Shown here: one piece after another, positions 14,636 through 26,389 of the stretch
Numbering within the stretch: the first letter of the stretch is position 1
How the letters are laid out: each line of letters begins with the position of its first letter
DNA from: Sapria himalayana
Lineage: Eukaryota > Streptophyta > Magnoliopsida > Malpighiales > Rafflesiaceae
NCBI GenBank assembly: GCA_029783825.1
Contig: JAREIK010002628.1
Coordinates: 1-64,000 of the forward strand
Direction of reading: 5' to 3'
Length of the DNA stretch: 64,000 nt
Notes under the pieces: model-generated
Seen by the model: only the letters and a program-made list of their open reading frames with translations
What the model was told of the DNA's origin: nothing
Database searches by the model: none
Position numbers and translations under genes: made by a program

Positions 14636-14765
14636 CATATATTGTGCTACTGCTGCATCCCCAGCCTCTTAATATTTCCATTCATGCATTTACATGAAAA
14701 TATTAAAAAAGAAAAAATATTTGGTTATACAAACAGATTAACAAAAAATAAATTACATATATATC
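14636..14765 (+). other. Remnant of the 0.57 kb non-satellite insert
   Basis: About 130 bp interrupts the satellite: ATTGTGCTACTGCTGCATCC and onward through CCCCAGCCTCTTAATATTTCC, then an A-rich stretch and TTATACAAACAGATTA. The reverse complement of 55575-55705 matches it closely, so this is a truncated second copy of the insert at 55570-56137. Its left edge abuts the end of a satellite dyad (TTTGAACATAT), consistent with a deletion that removed the other 440 bp or so of insert plus flanking satellite. No coding function is recognised. Confidence 0.8.
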
Positions 14766-17700
14766 AATAATAAATATTAAATCTCATTTTAATTTGTATT
14801 TAATATAATTTTAAATATTCATTTTAAATATTTTATTTTTTATATAAATATTAATTCAAAATAAATAATTAGTCAGACAAATATAATATTAATAGTTTAC
14901 TTTAAAAAAGTAAATATCTTATAAAAAGAAGTAAAGATTTAAAAATAAAAAATTATTATTTAGTAATCAATTTTACATTGATTTTGAATCGATTTAGATT
15001 TTGTAATTATATTTTAATTTATATCTATCATATTAATTATAGTTTATTAATTTATTTTTTGATAATTGATATCATATCTATCAATAAAATTATTTATAAA
15101 TAATTTATATTATATATAATTATAATGATTATTATTATTGAATATTTTATTCACATTTTTAAAAAATTTTAAAATTATTATATTTTCAAATGTTATAAGC
15201 TTTGAAAATGTTAAAAAATAACAAAAATAATTATTTTGTTATTTCATTGTTTAAATAAATCCTATTAACCACAAAATTCCTAAATATTTAAATCAATAAC
15301 TCCTTAATCTCGAAAACCCTAAATAGATAATCATTTTAAATAGGTATACCCTAAATAATAAATAATAAATCTCAATATTATGTTTTTCATTATAATTTAA
15401 AATAAACATTTTAATTATTTATTCATTTACTTTTATATAATTATTAATTACAGAATAAATTGAGTTAGACAAATATAATTTATATAATTATTTTTATTCA
15501 AAAAAATATACATAAACTTTTTAAATGAAAAAAAATTCAAAACAAAAAATTATTATATAGTAAAATACTTTGCTTGTTTCTGAATAATTTTAGGTTTCTA
15601 ATTATATTTAAATTGATATCTATCTTATTAATAATAATTAATAATTTATTTTTTGATCATTATTAGAATATTTATCAATAAAAATATTTATATTGAATTT
15701 ATATGATATATAAATATAAAGATCATTATAACTAAATATTGTATTCAATTATGAAAAAAATTTAAAAATTATTATATATTTAAAGGTTTTAACCTTTGAA
15801 AATTTCAAAAAATAAAAAAAATAAATTTTTTGATATTTTTTTTAAAATAACATATATAAACCACTAAATGAATGCATAGTTAAATCAGTAAACTCCTAAA
15901 CCCCATAATGCAAAAATACATAAACCATTAAACCGCTATATACTACTTAATAATTAATAAATCTAATTTTTAATTCTATTTATTATAATTTTAAATATTC
16001 ATTTTAATTAGTTATTAGTTTATTTTTGTAGAAATATTTATTACCAAATAAATTATGAGTGCGAGAAATATAATTTAAAAAAAATATATGCTTATAAAAG
16101 AAGTAAAAATTTAAAAATTTAAAATTATTATCTAGAAATATATTTTACTATAATTTTTAATTAATTTAGGATTTGTAATTATTTTTTAATTAATATCTAT
16201 CTTAATATCAATAGTTTATAAATTTAATTTTAATCATTATTATAATATATATCAAAAAAATTATTTATATTGAATTTATATGATATATAATTATTAATAT
16301 TATTATAACGAATTATTGTATCCACTTTTCAAAAAATTTTAAATATTATTGTATTTTCAAAGGTTATAACCTATGAAAATGAGAAAAAATTATAGAAAAT
16401 TTTTTTGTTATTTTATTTTTTTTAAATAAAACGTATAGACTACTAAAAGCCTAAAACATAAATCGCTAAAATCCTAAATGAAAAAACCTCTAAATTTTTA
16501 ATCCATTAAACTGGTATACAGTAAAAATAAATCATAAATCTCATTTAAATTTTATTCAGTATAATTTTAAATTTTTATTTTAAATATTTATCAGTTTATA
16601 TTTATAAAAATATTATTTACAAAATAAATTATTAGTGAGAAATAACTAATTTAAATTAAACCGGTATCCCTAAATAATAAATAATAAATCTCATTTTTTT
16701 AATTATAATTTTAAATATTCATTTTAATTATTTAGTTGTTTATTTTTATAAATATATTAATTACATAATAAATTATGAGTTAGACAAATATAATATATAT
16801 AAATTATTTTTCTTAAAAAAATATACATAACCTTTTTAAAAGAAAAAAAAATTCAAAACAAAAAATAATTATATAGTAATATATTTTGCTTTGCTTCTAA
16901 ATCATTTTAGGTTTTGTAATTATATTTTTATTGATATCTATCTTATTAATAATAGATTATTAATTTTTTTTTGATCATTATTAGAATATTTATCAATAAA
17001 ATTGATTATATTTAATTTATATGATATATAAATATAATGATTTTTATAATTAAAGATTGTATTCACTTTAGAAAAAAATTTAAAATTTATTGTATTTTCA
17101 AAGGTTATAACCTTTGAAAATATCAAAAAATAACAAAAATAATTTTTTTTATTTTATTTTTTAAATAAAACATATAAACTACTAAAAGCATATATAGGTA
17201 AATCAGTAAACTCTTAAATACATAAATCATTAAACCGCTATCTACTACTTAATAATTAATATAACTAATTTTTATTTTATTTATTATAATTTTAAATATT
17301 GATTTTAATTAATTATTAGTTTATTTTTATAAAATATTTATTACAAAATAAATTATGAGAGTGACAAATATAATTTAAATAATTTATTTTTAATCAAAAA
17401 AAATATATACACTTATAAAAGAAGTAAAAATTTAAAAATTAAAAATTATTATACAGTAATATATTATAGTTTAATCATGAATCGATTTGGGTATTGTAAA
17501 TATTTTTTAATTAATATATATCTTATTATTAATAGTTTATAAATTTAATTTTTGATCATTATTATATTATCTATCAATAAAATTATTTATATTCAATTTA
17601 TATGAGATATAATTATTAATAATATTATAACTAAATATTGTATTCACATTTCAAAAAATTTTAAAATTATTATATTTTCAAAGGTTATAACCATCAAAAA

Positions 17701-20640
17701 TTAAAAAAAAATCAAAAAATTAAATTTTTTATTTTTTCATTCTTTAAATAAAAACTATTAATCACTAAAGGCTTAAACATTTAAATCACTAAACCCCAAA
17801 ACACCTAAATATTTAAACCATTTAACTAGTATATACTGAAAAATAAATAATAACTCTATTTTATTTGTATTCATTATAGTTTTAAATATTCATTTTAATT
17901 ATTTATTAGTTTATTTTTATAGAATTATAAATTAAAAATAAATAATGAGGAAGATAAATATAATTTAAAAATTTTAATTTAATTAAAAAAATATAAACTT
18001 ATAAAAAGAAGCAAAACATCAAAAAAAATATTATTTAGTAATATGTTTTATTTTGATTTTGAATAAATTTATGTTTTGCAAATATATTTTAAATAAAATG
18101 TTTCTTATTAATAATAGTTTATTAATTTATTTTTTGATCATTAATATAATATCTATCAATAAAATTATTTATATTGAATTTACATGATATATAATTATTA
18201 ATATCATCATAACTAAATATTGTATTCACATATAAAAAAAATTTTAAAATTGTTATATTTACAAAGGTTATAGACTTCAAAATTTAGAAAAAATAACAAA
18301 AATAAATTTTTTGTTATATAATTGTTTAAATAAAACTTAAAGACCATTAAATACCTAAACACATAAATCTCTAAACTCCTAAACCCCGAAGCCCCTAAAT
18401 ACTTAAACCTTTAAACTCGTAAACCTTAAATATAATTTAAATAATATACTGAAATATTAATTACAAAATAAATTATGAGTGATACAAAAATAATTTAATT
18501 AATTTATTTTTCATCAAAAAAATATATAAGCTTATAAAAAGAAGAAAAACCTAAAAAACAAAAATTATTATTTAGTAATAAATTTTACATTGTTTTTGAA
18601 TCATTTTAGGGTTCTTAATTATATTTTAATATATATATATCATATTAATAATAGCATATTAATTTATTTTTTGATAATTTATATCATACCTATCAATAAA
18701 ATTGTTTATATTTAGTTTATATTATGTATAATTATAATGATTATTATTACTAAATATTGTATTCACATTTTTAAAAAATTTAAAATTATTATATTTTCAA
18801 AGGTTATAACCTTATGAAAATGTGAAAAAATAACAAAAATATTTTTATTGTTATTTCATTGTTTAAATAAAACCTATAAACAACTAAATGCCTAAAAACA
18901 GAAATCGCTAAACTCCTAACAACAAAACCTCTAAATACTTAAATCATTAAACTGGTATACATTAATAATAAATCATAAATCTCATTTTAATTTTTATTCA
19001 AGATAATTTTAAATTTTTATTTTATTTATTTTTCAATTTATTTTATAGAAATATAAATAACAAAATAAATTATTAGTGAGATATATCTAATTTACATTAA
19101 ACCAGTATCCCTAAATAATAAATAATAAATCTCATTTTTTTTTCATTAAAATTTTAAATATTCATTTTAATTATTTATTTGTATATTTATATACAAATAT
19201 TAATTACAAAATAAATTGAGCTAGACAAAAATAATTTATATAAATTATTTTTCATCAAAAAATTATAGATAAGATTTTTTAAAAGAAAAAAAATTTCAAA
19301 ACAAAAAATTATTATATAGTAATATATTTTGCTTTGCTTCTGAATCATTTTAGGTTTTGTAATTATATTTTAATTGATATCTATCTTATTAATAATAGAT
19401 TATTAAATTATTTTTTGATCATTATTAGAATATTTATCAATAAAATTATTTATATTGAATTTACATGATATATAATTATAAAGATTATTATAGCTAAAGA
19501 TTATATTTACATTTGAAAATAATTTAAAAATTATTATATTTTTAAAGGTTATCATCTTTGAAAATGAGATAAAATCACAAAAATAAATTTTTTGTTATTT
19601 ATTGTTAATATAAAACATATAACTACTAAATGCCTAAATACTTAAATCATTAAACTCATAAACCCCAAAACCTATAAATAGATAAACATTTAAACCATCT
19701 TTAAAGGTTTAAGTATTTATAAATAATATATAAATATCTATCAATAAATAATAGTTTATTAATTTATTTTTTGATAATTATTATATTTATATTTATATTT
19801 AGTTTATTAATATCTATCAATAAAATTGTTTATTTTTAATTTACATGATATATAATTATTAAGTTTATTATAACTAAATATTGTATTCACATTTGAAAAA
19901 AATTTTAAAATTATTATATTTATAAAGGTTATAACCTTCAAAATTGATAAAAAATTTGAAAAATATTTTTTTGTTATTTCATTATTTAAATAAAACATAT
20001 AAACTACTAAATGCCTAAACACTTAAATCTTTAAACTCCTAAACTTTTAAATACTTAAACCATTAAACTGGTATACCCTAAATAATTAATCATAAATCTC
20101 ATTTTTATTTGTATTCATTATAATTGTAATATTCATTTTAATTATTTATTAGTTTATTTTTATAGAAATATTATTTCCAAAATATAATTATGAATGTGAT
20201 AAATATAATTTAAATAATTTATCTTCATCAAAAAAATTTATAAGCTTATAAAAAGAATAAAAAATTTAAAAATAAAAAATTATTATTTGGTAATATATTT
20301 TACTTTGATTTTGAATCATTTTAGATTTTGCAAATATATTTTAATTAATATCTATCTTATTAATAATAGTTTATTAAACTATTTTATAATCAGTATTATA
20401 AAAATCGATCAATAAATTTTTTTTATATTGAATTTACATGATATTTAATTTTTATGATTATTATAATTAAATATTGTATTAACATTTGAAAAGAAATTAA
20501 AAATTATAATATTTTCAATGGTTATAACCTTGAAAATGATAAAAAAACATAAAAATAATTTTTTTGTTATTTAATTATTTATATAAAACCTATAAACCAC
20601 AAAATACATAAATACTTAAATTATTAAATTCCAAAACCCT
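14766..20640 (+). repeat. Satellite array, block 3b, forward
   Basis: Forward satellite with boxes near 15255 (H), 15853 (B), 16430 (A, composite tail at 16650), 17165 (B), 17745 (C), 18325 (D), 18866 (A, composite tail at 19095), 19610, 19990 and 20590. Around 19680-19810 the array is scrambled: one short box, a 20-bp inverted snippet at 19700-19719, and duplicated AT-rich pieces. The last monomer is cut at its box (CCAAAACCCT, 20631-20640) by the 2.47 kb insert. Confidence 0.9.
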
Positions 20641-21888
20641 GATACTGCTGCACCACACACACATAGCGACGGACCATAGTACATATGTGCACATATTCTT
20701 GTCCATTTTGGTGTAGCATTTAGAGGGGCCAGCAAGTCCTGGAAGCAGTCAGATGTATTTGACACCAGCTTGTAGAGGGCCCCACTAGCAAGGCGGGATG
20801 ATAACATTCAGACAACTGACGAGACAGAGCAAAATGGTAGGGAGTAAACCCATGAGTAGCTAGGAGTGGGTCCCACTAGCCCTATCAGGTAGCATAGAGG
20901 GCCACCCAACCATCGCCCAATAGAAGTAGCGGGTAATCTGTAATTAATTGGAGAGCAGGAAAAATCCGAAGCATCTCCAAGCAGGGCCAGTAAGCAATGG
21001 AGTCCATACCAGCCACACGGGAGCGAAAGATTCAAACTTGTAGTTTATGTTTGTAGTCTTATTTGTATTTTGGACTTTGTATGCACCATGTACTTGTAGA
21101 GATGGATCATGACATACTCACACACAAAATCTTGTCTGTTCTCTATGTAGCATGCAATGAGGGCAACTGGACCCATGAGTATTTCTAAGTGGGGCCCACT
21201 AATGGATTTTGTAAATACACATTAGGCGATGCTACACTCTCTGGAGCAGAAGACCCACCTTTATAGCATTTTGTAATTTTACTTGTATTCTAGGTTAGTT
21301 GTACGCGTAGATAATTAGTCTATGAGATGGATCTCATCACACATGCACACCGATGCATGCATATTTTTTGATATTTTGTCATTGCAACATACAGCCACTT
21401 CTTGGAGCTCGAGGAGGAAGTATTCTAACCCAAGAGATACTTTTTTGAGGATCATTGGATCAAAAGAATGTGGAATTCAGAGGTGAGAATTAATTGACAA
21501 AGTGCCGTAGATATGGACTTCTGGATTTATGGGTATTCAGTTTTACATGTATTCCATTACATAGCAATGACATAGGCAAACGCTTGATGGTGCAAGTCAC
21601 ACACATGCAAAATCTTATATTTTCATAGTTTTAATATGGTGTACCATTCAGGTTCCTCCAAAAGGCTTAGAAAAATCTGAATGGAAAGATGCACTGTGCA
21701 TAATGACTCAATGTCAACTCTGAAGTCCGGGAATGCCAGGTGATTTTAATTGTATTCGTACGCATGGAATTATTAGGTATTATGTTTTTATGTATATTAT
21801 GCATAGAATCATTAAGGTGCATAAAATTTGGTGGGCTGACATAAATTAGTCAGCTTTTTAGTCTCTTAAAAGTTGTGTGACTAAATGA

Positions 21889-21929
21889 TAAATAAAGTGT
21901 GTATTTTCCAAAAAAAAACAAAAAAAAAC
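21889..21929 (+). other. AATAAA-like signal followed by an A-rich tract
   Basis: GATAAATAAAGTGTG is followed after about 10 bp by two runs of nine A separated by C. This resembles the 3' end of a polyadenylated transcript that was copied back into DNA. The same arrangement is at 51961-52005 in the second insert copy on the other strand, so it predates the duplication. No target duplication supports retroposition, so this remains a suggestion. Confidence 0.35.
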
Positions 21930-22007
21930 GTTAAACCCTAAACTTAAAATCCTAAACCATAAACCATAAACTATAACCCTAATCCATAAACCCTAAATCC
22001 TAAATCT
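21930..22007 (+). repeat. Degenerate plant telomere-like (CCCTAAA) tract, copy 1
   Basis: About 78 bp made of variants of CCCTAAA: TTAAACCCTAAACTTAAAAT, CCTAAACCAT, AAACCATAAACTATAACCCT, AATCCATAAACCCTAAATCC, TAAATCTC. It resembles an old interstitial telomere-type tract or microsatellite. It lies directly after the A-rich tract in the 2.47 kb insert and has a diverged counterpart at 51878-51956. Confidence 0.7.
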
Positions 22008-23107
22008 CATGTTTTGCACTTTTATAATCAAATGACTAAGTGTTAAATTTAAATTGAAATTCACAACTTTTAGGAATGTCATAGATTTATATTTTTGTAT
22101 ATGTAACACAAAGTCATGACTCAAGGGGTGAGTTTTGGATTTAGTCTATTTCTTGCTTTAGATTATTGTAGCAATAGCAATGGTCATGATTGTATATTTT
22201 GTCTCTAGAACACAAAATCATATCTATGAGAATATGCTATAACTTGTGTCTCTCTATTGAACATATTGTTATGGCACTAAGAATGATCATGAATACATAT
22301 TTAATCACTATAATACTGGGTCACAGTATTGGATATAACCATAGCTTGTGCATTTTATCTTTATATTTTAATGTCATTGCACTATGAATGATTTTAACTT
22401 TGGAAATTCCTCAAGAGCAAAAGTAATGACCCTAGAAATAGTTAAAGCTCTAGTACTACTCTTTATAACTTTCTATAGCTACAATTTTTGGGATTGGAAA
22501 TATCACCATGGCTTTTCCCATTGATTTGTGACCTCGAGTGTCAATATGCAAGACTAATATTTTGAGCAATGTTTAAAACCTTTTATACATTTGAATATGA
22601 TTCATTTACACCTTTTTGGGTATTATGAGCTTGTATACATAACTCATTTAATATAAAAAGAAAGAAATGATATTTTTCACATCCATGAAGATATAAAAAA
22701 AAGGCTTAGACATGCCAATAAAATAAATTTTTAGATTCTTGATTGAAAGAGAGCCCATACTTCTCGCCCTGCTCAAACTGCACAAGGGCTAGTTTGTTCT
22801 AATAGGCTACAAGGTGGTTATTTGTTTAGAGGTGAACTTTGTTTTAAAAAAATTGCTTTGAGTGTGTGCATGAGAGATAATTTAGTAGAAATTACAATAA
22901 TCAATATAAATAACATCCTCAACAACTATCTATTTCAACACATAGGGGTACAACTTTGGTTTAATCTGTTAGCGTACATGAGTCAAATTACCTTTGATAA
23001 CCTAGTGATTCAACATCAAATATGATGAGACATAATAGAGATAAAGTAAAAGCTCCTATTATTTTGGGTAGAGCTTTAGCAATAATTCTAGAGTTGAAGA
23101 GAGGAAC
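22008..23107 (+). other. Right part of the 2.47 kb insert, no gene recognised
   Basis: About 1.1 kb of moderately AT-rich unique sequence. A 65-codon frame at 22190-22387 begins with TTG, not ATG. The second copy keeps the frame open but with five amino-acid changes in 65 and the stop replaced by GGA, which looks like neutral drift. No domain is recognised. Short degenerate motifs such as GAATGATCATGAATAC recur loosely. The segment ends with CTAGAGTTGAAGAGAGGAAC before the satellite resumes. Confidence 0.5.
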
Positions 23108-26100
23108 AAAATAAATTATTTTAATTATTTAGTATAATTTTAATTTTTATTTTAATTATTTATCAGTTTATTTTTATTGAAATATTAATTACAAAATAAA
23201 TTATTAGTGAGACATATCTAATTTAAATTAAACTGGTATACCCTAAATAATAAATCTCATTTGTTTTTCATTATAATTTTAAATATTCATTTTAATTATT
23301 TATTTGTTTATTTTTATATAAATATTAATTAAAAAATAAATTATGTGTTACACAAATATAATTTATATAAATTAATTTTAATCAAAAAAATATAGATAAA
23401 CTTTTTAAAATAAAAAAAATTACAAACAAACAATTATTATATAGTAATATATTTTGGTTTTCTTATGAATCATTTTATGTTTTTAATTATATTTTAATTT
23501 ATATCTATTATATTAAAAATATATTATTAATATATTTTTTGATCATTATTAGAATATTAATCACTAAAATTGTTTATATTGAATTTATATGAAATATAAA
23601 TATAATGATTATTATAACTAAATATTGAATTCGCTTTTGAAAAAATTTAAAAATTATTATATTTTCAAAGGTTATTTTATTTTTTAAATAAAACCTATAA
23701 ACCACTAAATGCATACACAATTAAATCAATATACTCCTAAACCCCGTAATACCTAAATACATAAACCATTAAACCACTATATAATTCATAATAATTAATA
23801 AATCTAACTTTTATTTCTTTTTATAATAATTTTAAATATTCATTTAATTATTTATTAGTTTATTTTTATAGAAATATTTATTACAAAATAAATTATGAGT
23901 AAGACAAATATAATTTAAATAATTTATTTTTAATCAAAAAAGATATATACGCTTATAAAAGAAGTTAAATTTAAAAATTAAAAATTATTATTCAGTAATA
24001 TATTTTATTTTAATCTTGAATCAATTTGGGTTTTGTAAATATCTATTAATTAATATCTATCTTATTATTAATAGTTTATTAAATTAATTTTTGATCATTA
24101 TTATAATAACTATCAATAAAATTGTTTATATTGAATTTATATGATGTATGATTATTAATAATATTATAACGAAATATTGTATTTACATTTCATAAAATTT
24201 TCAATCTCAAAACCATTAAACTGGTATACATTAATAATAAATCATAACTCTCATTTTAATTTTTATTTTAATTATTTATCTGTTTATTTTTATAAAAATA
24301 TTTATTACAAAATAAATTATTAGTGAGACAGATATAATTTAAATAATTTATATTTCATAAAAAAAATATAAGATTATAAAAATAGGCACAAAAATAAAAA
24401 ACAAAAATTTATTATTTAGTAGAATATTTTATTTTGATTTTGTATCATTTTAGATTTTGCATTTATAATTTAATTTATATCATTCTTTATAATAATAGTT
24501 TATTAATTATTTATTGATCATTATTATAATATGTATTAATAAAATTATTTATATTGAATTTATATTATATATAATTATTATGATTTTTATAACTAAATAT
24601 TATATTCACATTTAAAAAAAATTAAAAATTATTATATTTTCAAAGGTTATAACCTACAAAAATTAAAAAAAAACAAAAATTAAATTTTTTGTTTTTTCAT
24701 TCTTTAAATAAAAACTATAAATCACTTAAGGCATAAACACTTAAATCAATAAACCCCAAAACACCTAAATACCTAAACCATTAAAATTGTATATCTTGAA
24801 TAATAAATAATAAATCTCACTTTTATTTGTATTCATTATAATTGTAAATATTCATTTTAATTATTTTTTAGTTTATTTTTATAGAATTATAAATTACAAA
24901 ATATATTATGAGGAAGACAAATATAATATAAATAATATACATTTAAGAACAAAAAAATATAAACATATAAAAAGAAGCAAAACATCAAAAACATTATTAT
25001 TTATTAATTTATTTTATGTTGATTTTGAATTAATTTAGGTTTTGCAAATATATTTTAAATAATATCTATCTTATTTATAATAGTTTATTAATTTATTTTT
25101 TGATCATTAATATAATATCTATCAATATAATTGTTTATATTGAATTTATATGATATATAATTATTAATATTATCATAACTAAATATAGTATTCATATTTA
25201 AAAAAAATTAAAAAATTGTTATATTTCCAAAGGTTATAACCTTAAAAAATGAGAAAACATAACAAAAAATAAATTTTTTGTTATGTCATTGTTTAAATAA
25301 AACTTATAAACCATTAAATACCTAAACACATAAATCTCTAAACTCTTAAACCCCGAAGCCCCTAAATACTTAAACCTTTAAACTCTTAAACCATAAATAT
25401 AATTTAAATAATTTATTGAAATATTAATTACAAAATAAATTATGAGTGATACAAATATAATTTAAATAATTTATTTTTTATCAAAAAAAAATATAATCTT
25501 ATATAATGAGGCAAAAACTAAAAAACAAAATTTATTTTTTTAGTAATATAATTACATTGATTTTTAATCATTTTAGTTTTAGTAATTAAATTTTAATTTA
25601 TATCTATCATATTAATAATAGTTTTGTAATTTATTTTTTGATAATTGATATAATATCTATCAATAAAATTGTTTATATTTAGTTTATATCATATATTGTT
25701 ATAATAATTATTATTAATAAATATTGTATTCACATTTTTAAAAAATTTTAAAATTATTATATTTTCAGACGTTATAACCTTTAAAAATTTGAAAAAATAT
25801 CAAAAAAAATTTATTTGTTATTTAATTGTTTAAATAAAACCTATAAACTACTAAATGCCTAAATACTTGAATGAATACCTTCTAAATATCGAAAACCCTA
25901 AATAGATAATTTTTTTAATCATATATATCCTAAATAAAAACCAATAAAACTCATTTTTATTTTTTTATTATAATATTGGATATTCATTTTAATTATTTAT
26001 TTGTTTATTTTTATATAAATATTAATAAAAAAATAAATTATTAGTTAGACAAATATTATTTATATAAATTATTTTCAACAAAAAAATTTAGATAAACTTA

Positions 26101-26357
26101 TTAAAAGAAAAAAAAATTAAAAACAAAAAATTATTATATAGTAATATAATTTGATTTGCTTCTGAATCATTTTAGGTTTTGTAATTATATTTTAATTGAT
26201 ATCTATCTTATTAATAATAGATTATATTTTTATTTTTTCATAATTATTAGAATATTTATCAATAAAATTATTTATATCGAATATATATGAAATATAAATA
26301 TAATTATTATTATAACTAAATATTGAATTCACTTTTCAAAAAAAATTAAAAATTATT

Positions 26358-26389
26358 ATATTTTCAAAGGTTATAACCTTTGAAAATAT
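26358..26389. repeat. Perfect 32-bp satellite dyad (example 3)
   Basis: The same half-site in inverted duplicate, between an H and a B box. Confidence 0.97.

Larger units (their letters stand above)
20641..23107 (+). other. Unclassified 2.47 kb insert, copy 1
   Basis: A block of clearly higher GC content and normal complexity inside the satellite. Its reverse-complement copy is 50781-53248, bounded by the same satellite junctions (AAACCCTGATACT at the left, GAGAGGAA then AT-rich at the right). I see no terminal inverted repeat, no TG...CA LTR ends and no target duplication; satellite on the two sides does not abut cleanly, about 100 bp of monomer being lost. The first 1.2 kb holds four degenerate internal repeats (near 20667, 21101, 21330, 21590). 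A poly(A)-like tract and telomere-like strings follow. Frames above 60 codons are not conserved between the copies as genes. It could be a captured genomic fragment, an old non-autonomous element or a retroposed transcript. Confidence 0.75.

Noticed and set aside
14643..14654. TACTGCTGCA shared by the edges of the two arm-1 inserts (14649 and 20643) as a common insertion end
   Set aside because: In arm 2 the same places read TACTGTTACA and TACTACTGAA, so the match is coincidental drift.
20808..21035. A 75-codon frame conserved in length in both insert copies (also 52854-53081)
   Set aside because: The start codon is TTG, and 14 of 75 residues differ with few silent changes. No domain is recognised.
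22190..22387. A 65-codon frame with a counterpart at 51441-51695
   Set aside because: It has a TTG start, five amino-acid changes in 65, and the stop is lost in the second copy. It looks like drift over a short region by chance free of stops.
20641..23107. Helitron or LTR retrotransposon for the 2.47 kb insert
   Set aside because: No CTRR end with a hairpin, no TG...CA ends, no primer-binding site and no Rep/helicase, reverse transcriptase or integrase coding trace was seen.
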